Numbered from the stretch's first letter, positions 1-6,781 are shown. The stretch is DNA of 8,799 bases from an uncultured Flavobacteriales bacterium (GCA_946886085.1 CAMPHX010000027.1:1-8799), one strand, 5' to 3'. The notes: a model not told the origin generated them from the letters alone. Program-made: numbers and translations.

Positions 1-601
1 AAATGTTAGCAGAAGCTTTAACTGTTGATGGCATAAAAGCCGAATCAATTACAGAAGAAAGTTTTTGTGATAATACATACGTATTGTTCATTTCAAGATT
101 TACTATAGGTTTTGAGCTATAATCGACATATTTTATAACACCTTCTTTAACCTCTAACCTATTTATATCAAGAGGCATAAAATCATCCAATAAAGTCTTT
201 AATTCTGAACTGTCTTTTTGAATGTCTTTTGGTTCTGTTTTATCTTTTGTAAAGATGAGAGTGGGGCGTTCAATTATTAACTCACCAACTAATTTTCCTT
301 TAAACAAAGCGGACCACTCTACTGATAAATCAATAATATCGGATTTGAAAAAATTGGTTTGTTCGCCAGAAACAGAATCTTTTTTGTTAATGTAAATATC
401 CTTTATTTTATATGCACCTCTGAAAAGTGCAATGTCTATATCATCAATATTGCCGTATAAAGATTGTGCGTTTGCAAGGCTTTTGTTTGCATAATGCAAC
501 ACAACATGTGGCAGTGCAATTCGTGCGGCAATCAGTACAACAATAATTACTGCAATAATTTTATGCTTTTTCTGAATTCTTATTTTGGTTGCTTTATACA
601 T
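1..601 (-). CDS. DUF748/AsmA-like membrane-anchored protein, N-terminal part (runs off the left edge)
   Basis: An open frame begins with ATG at 601-599 and stays open for 200 codons to the window edge, so the C-terminus is missing. The protein starts with a basic stretch (MYKATKIRIQKKHK) followed by one hydrophobic segment at about residues 15-33. This suits an inner-membrane anchor with the remainder in the periplasm. The downstream part alternates short beta-like stretches, such as 'GNIDDIDIALFRGAYKIKDI', 'GELIIERPTLIF' and 'INRLEVKEGVIKYVDY'. This is the pattern of DUF748 proteins, which are related to the AsmA/TamB-like envelope proteins linked to lipid transport or outer-membrane homeostasis. 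The specific role is unknown. No TAnnTTTG promoter is visible in the 111 bp upstream, and a terminator hairpin lies just before the start. Expression may therefore depend on readthrough from the DUF4142 gene. Family assignment is from remembered sequence character only. Confidence 0.72.
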   Translation of the reverse strand, partial: MYKATKIRIQKKHKIIAVIIVVLIAARIALPHVVLHYANKSLANAQSLYGNIDDIDIALFRGAYKIKDIYINKKDSVSGEQTNFFKSDIIDLSVEWSALFKGKLVGELIIERPTLIFTKDKTEPKDIQKDSSELKTLLDDFMPLDINRLEVKEGVIKYVDYSSKPIVNLEMNNTYVLSQKLSSVIDSAFMPSTVKASANI

Positions 602-611
602 AAATATTATT

Positions 612-646
612 AAAAAAGCCTGCCTAATTAAAGTAAGCAGGCTTTT
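612..646 (-). terminator. Rho-independent terminator after the DUF4142 gene
   Basis: On the minus strand the arm AAAAGCCTGC (646-637) pairs perfectly over 10 bp with GCAGGCTTTT (623-614) around a 13-nt loop. The T run TTTTTT (617-612) continues from the second arm. It lies about 67 bp past the DUF4142 stop and about 11 bp before the DUF748 start, so it separates the two genes. The flanking A and T runs are symmetric enough for some activity on the plus strand too, but no plus-strand gene is seen upstream. The first arm can also pair with a third element at 657-664 (see findings). Confidence 0.85.
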
Positions 647-712
647 CTTTTTTCTCGCCTGCTTCATTATTAATAGTAGAAACAGCCACTTTGGTTAATT
701 TTTTATTTTAAA

Positions 713-1309
713 TTACATTTTATTACATTTCTTTTGACATTCAATTGAATGATTAAGATGTTTACGTAATTCAGGTAATGTATTTGCCGTCCACTTTTTA
801 ATATCTGAATCGACTCCATCTATAGATGCTTTTTCAAAAATATCGATTGCATTTTCGTGTTCGCTTACCATCATATCAGCAAAGGATTTGTCAAAATCAT
901 TTCCTGATTTAGTATTTAACCTTACATAAGCATCTTTAGTTTTATCTGTTGGAGAATTTGGAATGATTATCATTTTGTTTTCAGCAAGTACAATTAAATC
1001 CATTTGTGACTTAGTATGTGCATCTACCATCATTTTCCCCAAATCTTTAACATGTGCTACACTTCCTTTTTGCAGCGCTAGTTGTCCTAAATGAATTCCT
1101 TCCAAATTTAACTCAGATACTTTAATTAGAAATGCTACATCTTTTCCTTGCTTATTATCATCAGGTTTTTCAATATTAGATTCTTCGGCAACAACATTCA
1201 TTGCCTTAGGTTTTTGACTATTGTTGCATGAAACAATTAGTAATATAGAGGAAACAAAAGTTACCTGAAGCAATGCTTTTTTAATATAGTTCGTCTTTTT
1301 CATGTGCAT
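713..1309 (-). CDS. DUF4142 domain lipoprotein (ferritin-like helical bundle family)
   Basis: This is a 198-residue protein. A basic N-terminus (MHMKKTNYIKK) and a hydrophobic stretch end in a lipobox-like I-V-S-C at residues 25-28. It is therefore predicted to be a lipoprotein cleaved before Cys28. A polar linker (about 29-55) follows, then a mostly helical domain at about 56-188. The domain carries the DUF4142 hallmarks: 'HVKDLGKMMVDAH' at 86-98 and 'FADMMVSEHENAIDIFEKA' at 143-161, plus a histidine-rich tail (H184, H187). DUF4142 proteins are annotated as predicted outer-membrane or periplasmic proteins with a ferritin-like four-helix fold. No catalytic activity is established, and metal binding by the histidines is only inference. 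Two in-frame ATGs (1309 and 1303) are possible starts; neither has a clear ribosome-binding site. It lies 29 bp downstream of the general-stress-like gene, probably in the same operon, and is followed by a strong terminator. Confidence 0.85.
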   Translation of the reverse strand: MHMKKTNYIKKALLQVTFVSSILLIVSCNNSQKPKAMNVVAEESNIEKPDDNKQGKDVAFLIKVSELNLEGIHLGQLALQKGSVAHVKDLGKMMVDAHTKSQMDLIVLAENKMIIIPNSPTDKTKDAYVRLNTKSGNDFDKSFADMMVSEHENAIDIFEKASIDGVDSDIKKWTANTLPELRKHLNHSIECQKKCNKM

Positions 1310-1338
1310 TATTTTAGAGGTTAAATTTTTATTTAATT

Positions 1339-1875
1339 TTAATTGCGAACTACTTCGCCTTTGTTAGATCGCCAATTGTTTTCAAAGTATTTAGCGTCTT
1401 CATCATTACGAGGATGAACTCCCATAATAATGTTTCCATTTTTGATTCCTAATTCATATAACTTAGCACGTGCTTCAGGAATTCCCAAGCCTACAAGTGT
1501 TCCAATTATTCCTCCTGTAATACTACCTGCAACCCCACCTGCTATACCTGCGGCAATAGGGCCAGCTACCACAATACCATGTCTTGGCAAAGCAAAATTT
1601 TTCCCGAAGGAACTTACAGCAGCTGCAATTGTACCAACGGTAGAACCTTTTCTTGCACTTTCAGTGCCTTTAAAAGCTATCTTTGTTTCTTTAACATCAC
1701 TTGAAAAATGTTTTTTATGGGTATGGTCCGACATTACTAAATTGATATCGTCTTTTGAATAGCCTTTTTCTTGCAAGGTGTTGTATGCATTTTCTGTACT
1801 CTTACGGTCAGTAAACATTCCTGTTAACATATTACGCGCTGTTGAAGTGTTTTCAACCTTTTGATTTTCTTTCAT
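1339..1875 (-). CDS. General stress protein 17M-like protein with glycine-zipper segment
   Basis: This is a 178-residue protein. The N-terminal segment 'MLTGMFTDRKSTENAYNTL' (16-34) followed by 'GYSKDDINLVMSD' (38-50) matches the general-stress-protein 17M-like domain (heat-induced YflT-type family). A central region at about 101-131 is rich in glycine and alanine with repeated small-xxx-small spacing (GPIAAGIAGGVAGSITGGIIG). This is a glycine zipper likely to form a membrane-associated hairpin. It ends with 'GIPEARAKLYELGIKNGNIIMGVHPRNDEDA' (131-161), a fold-completing motif typical of this family in Bacteroidota and Proteobacteria. The function is unknown; homologues are often stress-associated. 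The ATG at 1875 is preceded by AT-rich sequence without a Shine-Dalgarno. The gene is divergent from aroQ and leads a probable two-gene unit with the DUF4142 lipoprotein. A plus-strand open frame inside it (1430-1762) is a shadow. Confidence 0.82.
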   Translation of the reverse strand: MKENQKVENTSTARNMLTGMFTDRKSTENAYNTLQEKGYSKDDINLVMSDHTHKKHFSSDVKETKIAFKGTESARKGSTVGTIAAAVSSFGKNFALPRHGIVVAGPIAAGIAGGVAGSITGGIIGTLVGLGIPEARAKLYELGIKNGNIIMGVHPRNDEDAKYFENNWRSNKGEVVRN

Positions 1876-2043
1876 CTTAATTTATATTTAAATGGTAAAT
1901 TATTGAATTGACACGTATCTTACAAAGATGGTAAGTATCTGAACAAAAAGTGTTACACAGTTTTAACAAGATGTTACATGATTCACACATTCTTCTTTTT
2001 TTAAGAAGTGCAAAAATGCGATGGAAATCGTCTTTCTGGGATT

Positions 2044-2057
2044 TAGAAAGCTTTCTA
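2044..2057. repeat. Perfect 14-bp palindrome upstream of aroQ (possible operator)
   Basis: TAGAAAGCTTTCTA reads identically on both strands. Its centre lies about 40 bp before the transcription start predicted from the -7 element at 2079-2086, which is a usual place for an operator or activator site. The binding protein is unknown, and chance occurrence in AT-rich DNA is possible. Confidence 0.4.
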
Positions 2058-2078
2058 TCTAAACATCTAAAAAAATCC

Positions 2079-2086
2079 TAACTTTG
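2079..2086 (+). promoter_or_regulatory. Predicted -7 promoter element for aroQ
   Basis: TAACTTTG is a full match to the Bacteroidota -7 consensus TAnnTTTG. It lies 20 bp before the aroQ ATG and implies a leader of roughly 15 nt. No TTG is present at the expected -33 distance, so the promoter is either weak or activator-dependent. Confidence 0.5.
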
Positions 2087-2106
2087 TTACCAAACGCCAA
2101 CTATTT

Positions 2107-2529
2107 ATGCAACTGATTATTATCAACGGGCCCAATTTGAACTTATTAGGCAAAAGGGAACCCGAAATTTATGGAAACAGCTCTTTCGAAGAATCTTTAG
2201 AGCAACTAAAGAAAAAGTTTCCTATGGCTGATATTGATTATTTTCAAAGTAACATTGAAGGAAAAATTATTGACAAACTTCATGAAACAGGGTTTTCCCA
2301 TAATGGAATTATATTAAATGCTGGAGCGTACACACATACATCAATAGCCATAGCAGATGCAGTTGCTGCCATTAAAACACCTGTTATTGAAGTACATATT
2401 TCTAACATTTATGCCCGAGAAAGTTTTAGGCATCATTCGTACATGGCAAAACATTGTTGGGGAACAATTTCCGGTTTCGGATTAACTTCTTACGAGCTTG
2501 CCATAGATGCATTTGTTAAACAAACTTAA
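2107..2529 (+). CDS. aroQ: Type II 3-dehydroquinate dehydratase
   Basis: AroQ converts 3-dehydroquinate to 3-dehydroshikimate, the third step of the cytosolic shikimate pathway to aromatic amino acids. The 140-residue length is normal for the family, which forms dodecamers of flavodoxin-like subunits. Characteristic motifs are all present. 'NGPNLNLLGKREPEIYG' (7-23) includes Arg17 and the catalytic Tyr22 on the flexible lid. 'FQSNIEG' is at 46-52. 'NAGAYTHTS' (71-79) carries the substrate-binding Asn71 and His77. 'EVHISNIYARESFRHHS' (95-111) carries Glu95, the catalytic His97 and Arg108. Residue 50 is Ile where many homologues have His in the SNHEG motif; this position varies in the family. 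The ATG at 2107 gives the canonical N-terminus directly before the first strand. There is no Shine-Dalgarno, as usual in Bacteroidota. A -7 element lies 20 bp upstream. The next gene starts 41 bp downstream. Confidence 0.97.
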   Translation: MQLIIINGPNLNLLGKREPEIYGNSSFEESLEQLKKKFPMADIDYFQSNIEGKIIDKLHETGFSHNGIILNAGAYTHTSIAIADAVAAIKTPVIEVHISNIYARESFRHHSYMAKHCWGTISGFGLTSYELAIDAFVKQT

Positions 2530-2552
2530 AATCAAAACAAAAAAACAAGTTT

Positions 2553-2560
2553 TACGTTTG
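2553..2560 (+). promoter_or_regulatory. Possible -7 element before the DUF4175 gene
   Basis: TACGTTTG matches TAnnTTTG in the 41-bp gap after aroQ. No TTG is seen at a suitable -33 distance. A start about 6 nt downstream would leave only about 4-5 nt before the ATG at 2571, giving a nearly leaderless mRNA. It may be a chance match if the gene is transcribed from the aroQ promoter. Confidence 0.3.
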
Positions 2561-2570
2561 GGGTAAACAC

Positions 2571-5500
2571 ATGAGTAAAAACAACTACCATATATTAATT
2601 CAAAAGTTGGATGCTTTCATCAGAAAGTATTACAAAAACCGCTTAATTAAAGGCGGAATTTATGCTTTTGGCTTGCTTATAGCAGCTTTCCTTTTTATTA
2701 CAATAGTCGAATATTTTATTCAGTTTAATACCCTCGGCAGAACCATTTTGTTTTACACCTTTGTGCTGAGTGCTGCATATGTTTTGGTTTATTTTATATT
2801 AATTCCCCTATTAAAACTTTACCAATTTGGAGAAATTATTAACCACAAACAAGCTGCAACCATTATAGGTAATCATTTTAATGAAGTAAGAGATAAACTG
2901 ATAAATGTATTGCAGTTAGAAGAACAAAAAGCTATTAATCAATATAATAATCAGTTGGTTTGGGCAAGTATAGAGCAGAAATCTGTTGAACTAACTCCTG
3001 TACCTTTTTCTAACGCTATACAGTTTAGCGAAAACAAAAAACACCTTAAATGGATAGCCATTCCTTTGTTAACAGCAATATTAATAGGAGTAATTTCTCC
3101 CACGATTTTTACAGAAGGAACAAACAGACTGCTTAACCATAATGTTTACATACAACCTATAGCTCCATTTCAATTTAATGTAGAAAATAAGTCGTTGGTG
3201 GTGCTAAAAAACAATGATTTCGATTTAGATGTGCTGCTTTCAGGAAATGAATTACCGCATAAGGTTTACATAGAAAAAAATGGTGTAAAATATCCGCTAT
3301 CAAAAACAGATAACAGAAACTTTGCTTACACTTTTAAAAATGTTCAAGCATCAGAAAGTTTTAAATTATATGCTTCCGGATTTTATTCTGAAGAGTTTAG
3401 CTTAAAAGTTATTCCCAACCCTACGCTAAACAATTTTAACATTAAATTAGATTATCCAAATTATACCAACAAAACAGACGAAACACTTTCAAATTCGGGA
3501 GATTTAATTGTTCCTGAAGGCACTAAAATTCAATGGAATTTTTCTACTGAAGATGCTGATTTTTTACACTTCATTTTAGGTGATAGTGTGATGGACTTAG
3601 CAATTAAGAACGAGCAAGTGGTATTTAACTTAAATGCTTCACAATCTAAAAAATATGGCTTTTTCCCAAAAAACAATTTTGTTTCAAATAGCGATACCGT
3701 TTTATATGCCCTTCAGGTGGTTAAAGACCAATATCCGGCTATAGAAATTCAAGAAAAAAGAGATTCTTTAAGTGAAGAGCGTGTTTATTTTAAAGGATTA
3801 ATTAGCGATGATTACGGTTTTACTAAATTAAATTTTAACTACAGAATAAAAACCAAAAACGATAGTCTTCCCGAAAGAAATAAGCTAAACTCATTTACTA
3901 TTCCTTTTAATAAAACCAATGTTAGTGAGGAGTTTTTCTATTACTGGAATTTAAAAGAAATCGGTTTGTATCCCGGTGAAGAACTAGAATATTACTTTGA
4001 AATTTGGGATAATGATGGCATACATGGAGCAAAATCTTCTCGCTCAGCATTAAAAACTTTCAAATCTAAAACTACCAAAGAAAGAGATGAAGTTACTGAT
4101 GGAAACAACAATAAAATTAAATCCGATTTAAGTGAAAGCATTGCTGAAACAAAAGAAATTCAGAAAGAATTACAAAAACTAAAAGAAAAGTTGCACGAGA
4201 AAAAAGAAATTGGTTGGGAAGAAAAGCAAAAAATGAAAGAATTGCTTGAAAAACAAAAAGAACTGCAAGAGCGTGTAGAAAAAATTGAAGAAGAAAATCA
4301 GAAAAACAACATGCAACAAAATGAGTACAAACAATACAATGAAGAATTGTTGCAAAAACAAGAACAATTACAAAAGTTGTTTGATGAGTTAATGACTGAT
4401 GAGATGAAAGAAATGATGGAGAAATTACAGGAGATGATGGAACGTTTAGATAAAAGCTTGTTGGAAGAAGAATTAGAAAAAATGGAGCTTTCCAATAAAG
4501 ACCTGGAGAAAGAATTAGATCGTTCGTTAGAACTTTTCAAACAAATGGAATTTCAACAAAAGTTAGATGATGTAAAATCTAAAATGGATGAGTTGGCTGA
4601 AAAGCAAGAAAAATTAGCTGAAGAATCTGAAAATAAAGATGCCAACACTGAAGAATTAAAAGAAAAACAAGATGAGTTGAATAAGGAATTTGATGAACTT
4701 TCTAAAGAAATGGATGAACTGAAAAAGATGGACGAAGAATTGGAGCGTCCAAATGGAATGGAAGACAACAAAGAGGAGAAAGAATCTATTGCTGAAGATA
4801 TGCAAGAAAGTTCAGAGCAATTGGAAAACAAAAAAAGTAGTAAAGCATCTAAAAGTCAAAAAAGTGCTGCTCAAAAAATGAAAGAAATGTCAGAAAAAAT
4901 GGCATCCCTTCAATCGCAAGCAGCAGACCAAGGTGAAGATATGGAGTCGCTCCGTCAGTTGTTAGATAACTTAGTTCACCTTTCTTTCGAGCAAGAAGCG
5001 CTAATGGAAACTTACAAAGCTACCAACACCCAAAGTCCGGAATACATTAAGTTAGCTCAAAAACAAAAGAAATTAAAAGATGATGCTAAAATGATTGAAG
5101 ATTCTCTTTTTGCACTATCTAAAAGAGTTGTTCAGTTGCAATCAGTTGTGAACAAAGAAATCAACCTTATTAATTCCAATATGGATAAAACGCTTGAATT
5201 TATGAGTGAAAGATTAAAGCCTATGGCAGCCACTCGTCAGCAATATGTTATGACTTCATTAAACAACTTGGCGTTACTTTTTGATGAAGCTTTACAGCAG
5301 ATGCAACAACAAGCTCAAAAACAAGGAGAGGGAAGTTGTGATAATCCGGGAGGCAATGGCAAGCCCAAACCAGGACCTGGAAATATGGGGAGCCTAAAAA
5401 AAATGCAAGAACAATTGAGCAAACAATTAGAGCAAATGGAGAAAGCATTGAAAGAAGGACAAAAGCCGGGAGGTAAAAAACCCGGACAAAAACCAGGAGA

Positions 5501-5933
5501 AGGTTCTATGATGCCGGGGGGAATGGGAACTAGTGAATCTTTAGCAAAAATGGCCGCGCAACAAGCTAAAATCCGACAAGAACTTCAAAAGCTAAAAAAT
5601 AAAGGAGCTCAAGGTACCGAAGGCATGTCTAAATTAATGGAAGAAAATGAGCAAGATATTGTCAATAAACGCATCACACAAGAAACATTAAACCGTCAAC
5701 AAGAGATTTTAACTAGACTTTTAGAATCTGAAAAAGCAGAGCGAGAAAGGGAATGGGATGATAAAAGAGAATCTAAAGAAGGAAAAACTGTTGAAAATAG
5801 TAACCCAAATTTATTTTTTGAGTATAACAAGCAAAAGGAGAGTGAAGTAGAGTTGCTACAAACAACTCCACCTCATTTAACTCAATTTTATAAAAACAAG
5901 GTAACACAATATTTTCAAGAAATAAACAGATGA
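2571..5933 (+). CDS. DUF4175 family membrane protein with long periplasmic coiled coil
   Basis: This 1120-residue protein has hydrophobic segments at about residues 29-50, 57-80 and 160-180, so the bulk after residue 180 is predicted to be periplasmic. Residues about 190-500 look like successive beta-sandwich modules, with the family-typical phrases 'LDYPNYTNKTDET', 'VPEGTKIQWNFST', 'SDDYGFTKLNFNYRI' and 'PGEELEYYFEIWDNDG'. Residues about 515-785 form a very long K/E/Q-rich coiled coil, followed by a helical part (about 797-917). Gly/Pro-rich linkers around 918-942 and 965-990 flank a short helix. The C-terminal block contains 'ESEKAEREREWDDKRESKEG' and 'TTPPHLTQFYKNKVTQYF'. These features match the large DUF4175 proteins of Bacteroidota, whose function is not established; older annotations such as 'ATPase involved in DNA repair' reflect only coiled-coil similarity. 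Its stop overlaps the next start by 4 nt (ATGA), suggesting translational coupling. Several antisense open frames in the coiled-coil region are compositional shadows. Confidence 0.88.
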   Translation: MSKNNYHILIQKLDAFIRKYYKNRLIKGGIYAFGLLIAAFLFITIVEYFIQFNTLGRTILFYTFVLSAAYVLVYFILIPLLKLYQFGEIINHKQAATIIGNHFNEVRDKLINVLQLEEQKAINQYNNQLVWASIEQKSVELTPVPFSNAIQFSENKKHLKWIAIPLLTAILIGVISPTIFTEGTNRLLNHNVYIQPIAPFQFNVENKSLVVLKNNDFDLDVLLSGNELPHKVYIEKNGVKYPLSKTDNRNFAYTFKNVQASESFKLYASGFYSEEFSLKVIPNPTLNNFNIKLDYPNYTNKTDETLSNSGDLIVPEGTKIQWNFSTEDADFLHFILGDSVMDLAIKNEQVVFNLNASQSKKYGFFPKNNFVSNSDTVLYALQVVKDQYPAIEIQEKRDSLSEERVYFKGLISDDYGFTKLNFNYRIKTKNDSLPERNKLNSFTIPFNKTNVSEEFFYYWNLKEIGLYPGEELEYYFEIWDNDGIHGAKSSRSALKTFKSKTTKERDEVTDGNNNKIKSDLSESIAETKEIQKELQKLKEKLHEKKEIGWEEKQKMKELLEKQKELQERVEKIEEENQKNNMQQNEYKQYNEELLQKQEQLQKLFDELMTDEMKEMMEKLQEMMERLDKSLLEEELEKMELSNKDLEKELDRSLELFKQMEFQQKLDDVKSKMDELAEKQEKLAEESENKDANTEELKEKQDELNKEFDELSKEMDELKKMDEELERPNGMEDNKEEKESIAEDMQESSEQLENKKSSKASKSQKSAAQKMKEMSEKMASLQSQAADQGEDMESLRQLLDNLVHLSFEQEALMETYKATNTQSPEYIKLAQKQKKLKDDAKMIEDSLFALSKRVVQLQSVVNKEINLINSNMDKTLEFMSERLKPMAATRQQYVMTSLNNLALLFDEALQQMQQQAQKQGEGSCDNPGGNGKPKPGPGNMGSLKKMQEQLSKQLEQMEKALKEGQKPGGKKPGQKPGEGSMMPGGMGTSESLAKMAAQQAKIRQELQKLKNKGAQGTEGMSKLMEENEQDIVNKRITQETLNRQQEILTRLLESEKAEREREWDDKRESKEGKTVENSNPNLFFEYNKQKESEVELLQTTPPHLTQFYKNKVTQYFQEINR

Positions 5934-6349
5934 CAACAACGATGACACTCAAAAGAATTCAATTACCATCTAACAAAGAAAGCGTACTGCAAATAGAGCA
6001 GTTTATTGATTCTTTTTGTGAAAAAAGAGAAATCACTCAAGATTGCTACGGGAACATTTTAATTGCCCTTACAGAAGCAGTAAATAATGCTATTCAACAT
6101 GGTAATGGATACAAGCCGGACACATTTGTAGTAATAGAATACGAAGTGTCTGATGATGAAGTGTTATTTATTGTAAAAGATCAAGGAAATGGATTTGATT
6201 ACGAAAAAATACCAGACCCAACTTTACCAGAAAATATTTTAAACACAAACGGTAGAGGTGTTTTTTTAATGCAAAATTTAGCTGATAAATTTGCTTTTGA
6301 AAACAATGGTAGCATTGTAAAATTGACTTTCTGTTTATCTTCAAATTAA
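5930..6349 (+). CDS. RsbW-like ATP-binding protein (HATPase_c, anti-sigma factor kinase family)
   Basis: This 139-residue protein consists of a single GHKL ATPase domain. The N box is 'ALTEAVNNAIQHGNG' (46-60, with Glu49, Asn52 and Asn53). The G1 box is 'VKDQGNGFD' (82-90). The G2 region is 'NGRGVFLMQNLAD' (107-119). This is the layout of SpoIIAB/RsbW-type serine kinases that bind sigma factors or phosphorylate STAS-domain anti-sigma antagonists. No sensor, transmembrane or histidine-phosphotransfer domain is attached. No STAS protein, PP2C phosphatase or sigma factor is encoded in the window, so the partner is unknown. The ATG at 5930 overlaps the TGA of the DUF4175 gene; a second ATG at residue 5 is the only close alternative. 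The gene is in the same reading frame as the following ybeY and is separated from it only by its TAA stop and two sense codons. Confidence 0.9.
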   Translation: MTTTMTLKRIQLPSNKESVLQIEQFIDSFCEKREITQDCYGNILIALTEAVNNAIQHGNGYKPDTFVVIEYEVSDDEVLFIVKDQGNGFDYEKIPDPTLPENILNTNGRGVFLMQNLADKFAFENNGSIVKLTFCLSSN

Positions 6350-6355
6350 AATCCC

Positions 6356-6781
6356 TTGAGTGCTATAACTTTCCACACAGAAGATATTTCTTATACAGTT
6401 AAGAATAAAAATCACATCAAATCTGTAATTAAAACTGCTATTGCCGATGAAACTAAAAAACTCGGAGAAATAGCTTTTATATGCTGTTCTGACAACTATC
6501 TCCATAAAATTAACCAAGAATACCTTAAGCATGATACATTCACGGATATCATCACATTTGATTACTGTGAAAATGATGTGGTTTCTGGAGATATTTTTAT
6601 AAGCATAGAAAGGGTTAAAGAAAATGCTATAAAATTCAATCAAAACATTGAAAATGAATTATTTAGAATACTAATTCATGGTGTATTACATTTATTAGGT
6701 TATAAAGACAAATCCCCCAACGATAAAAAAATAATGACAGATAAGGAAGATTTTTACTTAACTTTGTACTCAAATAAGTGA
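6356..6781 (+). CDS. ybeY: Endoribonuclease YbeY, rRNA maturation factor (TTG start)
   Basis: YbeY is a zinc-dependent endoribonuclease involved in 16S rRNA 3'-end maturation and ribosome quality control. The 141-residue protein shows the family signature 'EYLKHDTFTDIITFDY' (55-70), 'GDIFISIERVKENA' (78-91) and the metal site 'HGVLHLLGYKD' (108-118). His108 and His112 are present, but the third ligand position is Asp118 instead of His. From memory, loss of the third His with 'GxxDK' is usual in Bacteroidota YbeY, so the enzyme is probably functional. The start must be non-ATG: the frame is closed upstream by the TAA at 6347-6349, and the only in-frame ATG encodes Met127, near the C-terminus. 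TTG at 6356-6358 gives the expected N-terminal strand (SAITFHTEDI). The previous stop is 6 nt upstream, so it is likely cotranscribed with the ATPase and DUF4175 genes. Confidence 0.94.
   Translation: MSAITFHTEDISYTVKNKNHIKSVIKTAIADETKKLGEIAFICCSDNYLHKINQEYLKHDTFTDIITFDYCENDVVSGDIFISIERVKENAIKFNQNIENELFRILIHGVLHLLGYKDKSPNDKKIMTDKEDFYLTLYSNK

Larger units (their letters stand above)
1876..2106. promoter_or_regulatory. Divergent intergenic region between the stress gene and aroQ
   Basis: This 231-bp AT-rich non-coding region must hold the start signals for both directions. For the minus-strand gene no perfect TAnnTTTG exists. The closest is CATCTTTG (minus strand, 1930-1923), without a well-spaced TTG. 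Other structures are a TGTTACA direct repeat at 1951-1957 and 1972-1978, a small A/T-rich hairpin with CTTCTT and AAGAAG arms at 1992-2008, and a 14-bp palindrome at 2044-2057. No ORF or RNA gene is recognised here. Confidence 0.5.

Noticed and set aside
1462..1475. TTAGCACGTGCTTC, a CACGTG-centred sequence as a possible second parS
   Set aside because: Only the CACGTG core matches. The flanking bases required for ParB recognition (TGTT and AACA) are absent, and it lies within a coding region.
1430..1762. Plus-strand open frame of 110 codons, proline- and alanine-rich
   Set aside because: It is antisense to the glycine-zipper gene. Its Pro/Ala richness simply mirrors the Gly/Ala codons on the other strand, and it has no promoter or family resemblance.
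4179..4831. Three minus-strand open frames rich in Phe/Leu/Ser/Asn
   Set aside because: They are mirror products of the Lys/Glu-rich coiled-coil codons of the DUF4175 gene. The low-complexity composition is not that of real proteins.
4140..4920. K/E/Q-rich stretch of the DUF4175 gene as tandem DNA repeats
   Set aside because: The similarity is heptad-like at the protein level. I see no exact tandem nucleotide unit, so it is annotated as a coiled coil.
5248..5448. Minus-strand open frame of 66 codons
   Set aside because: It lies wholly inside the DUF4175 gene and has no recognisable motif or start signal.
6341..6643. Minus-strand open frame of 100 codons
   Set aside because: It is antisense to ybeY, whose family motifs are clear on the plus strand.
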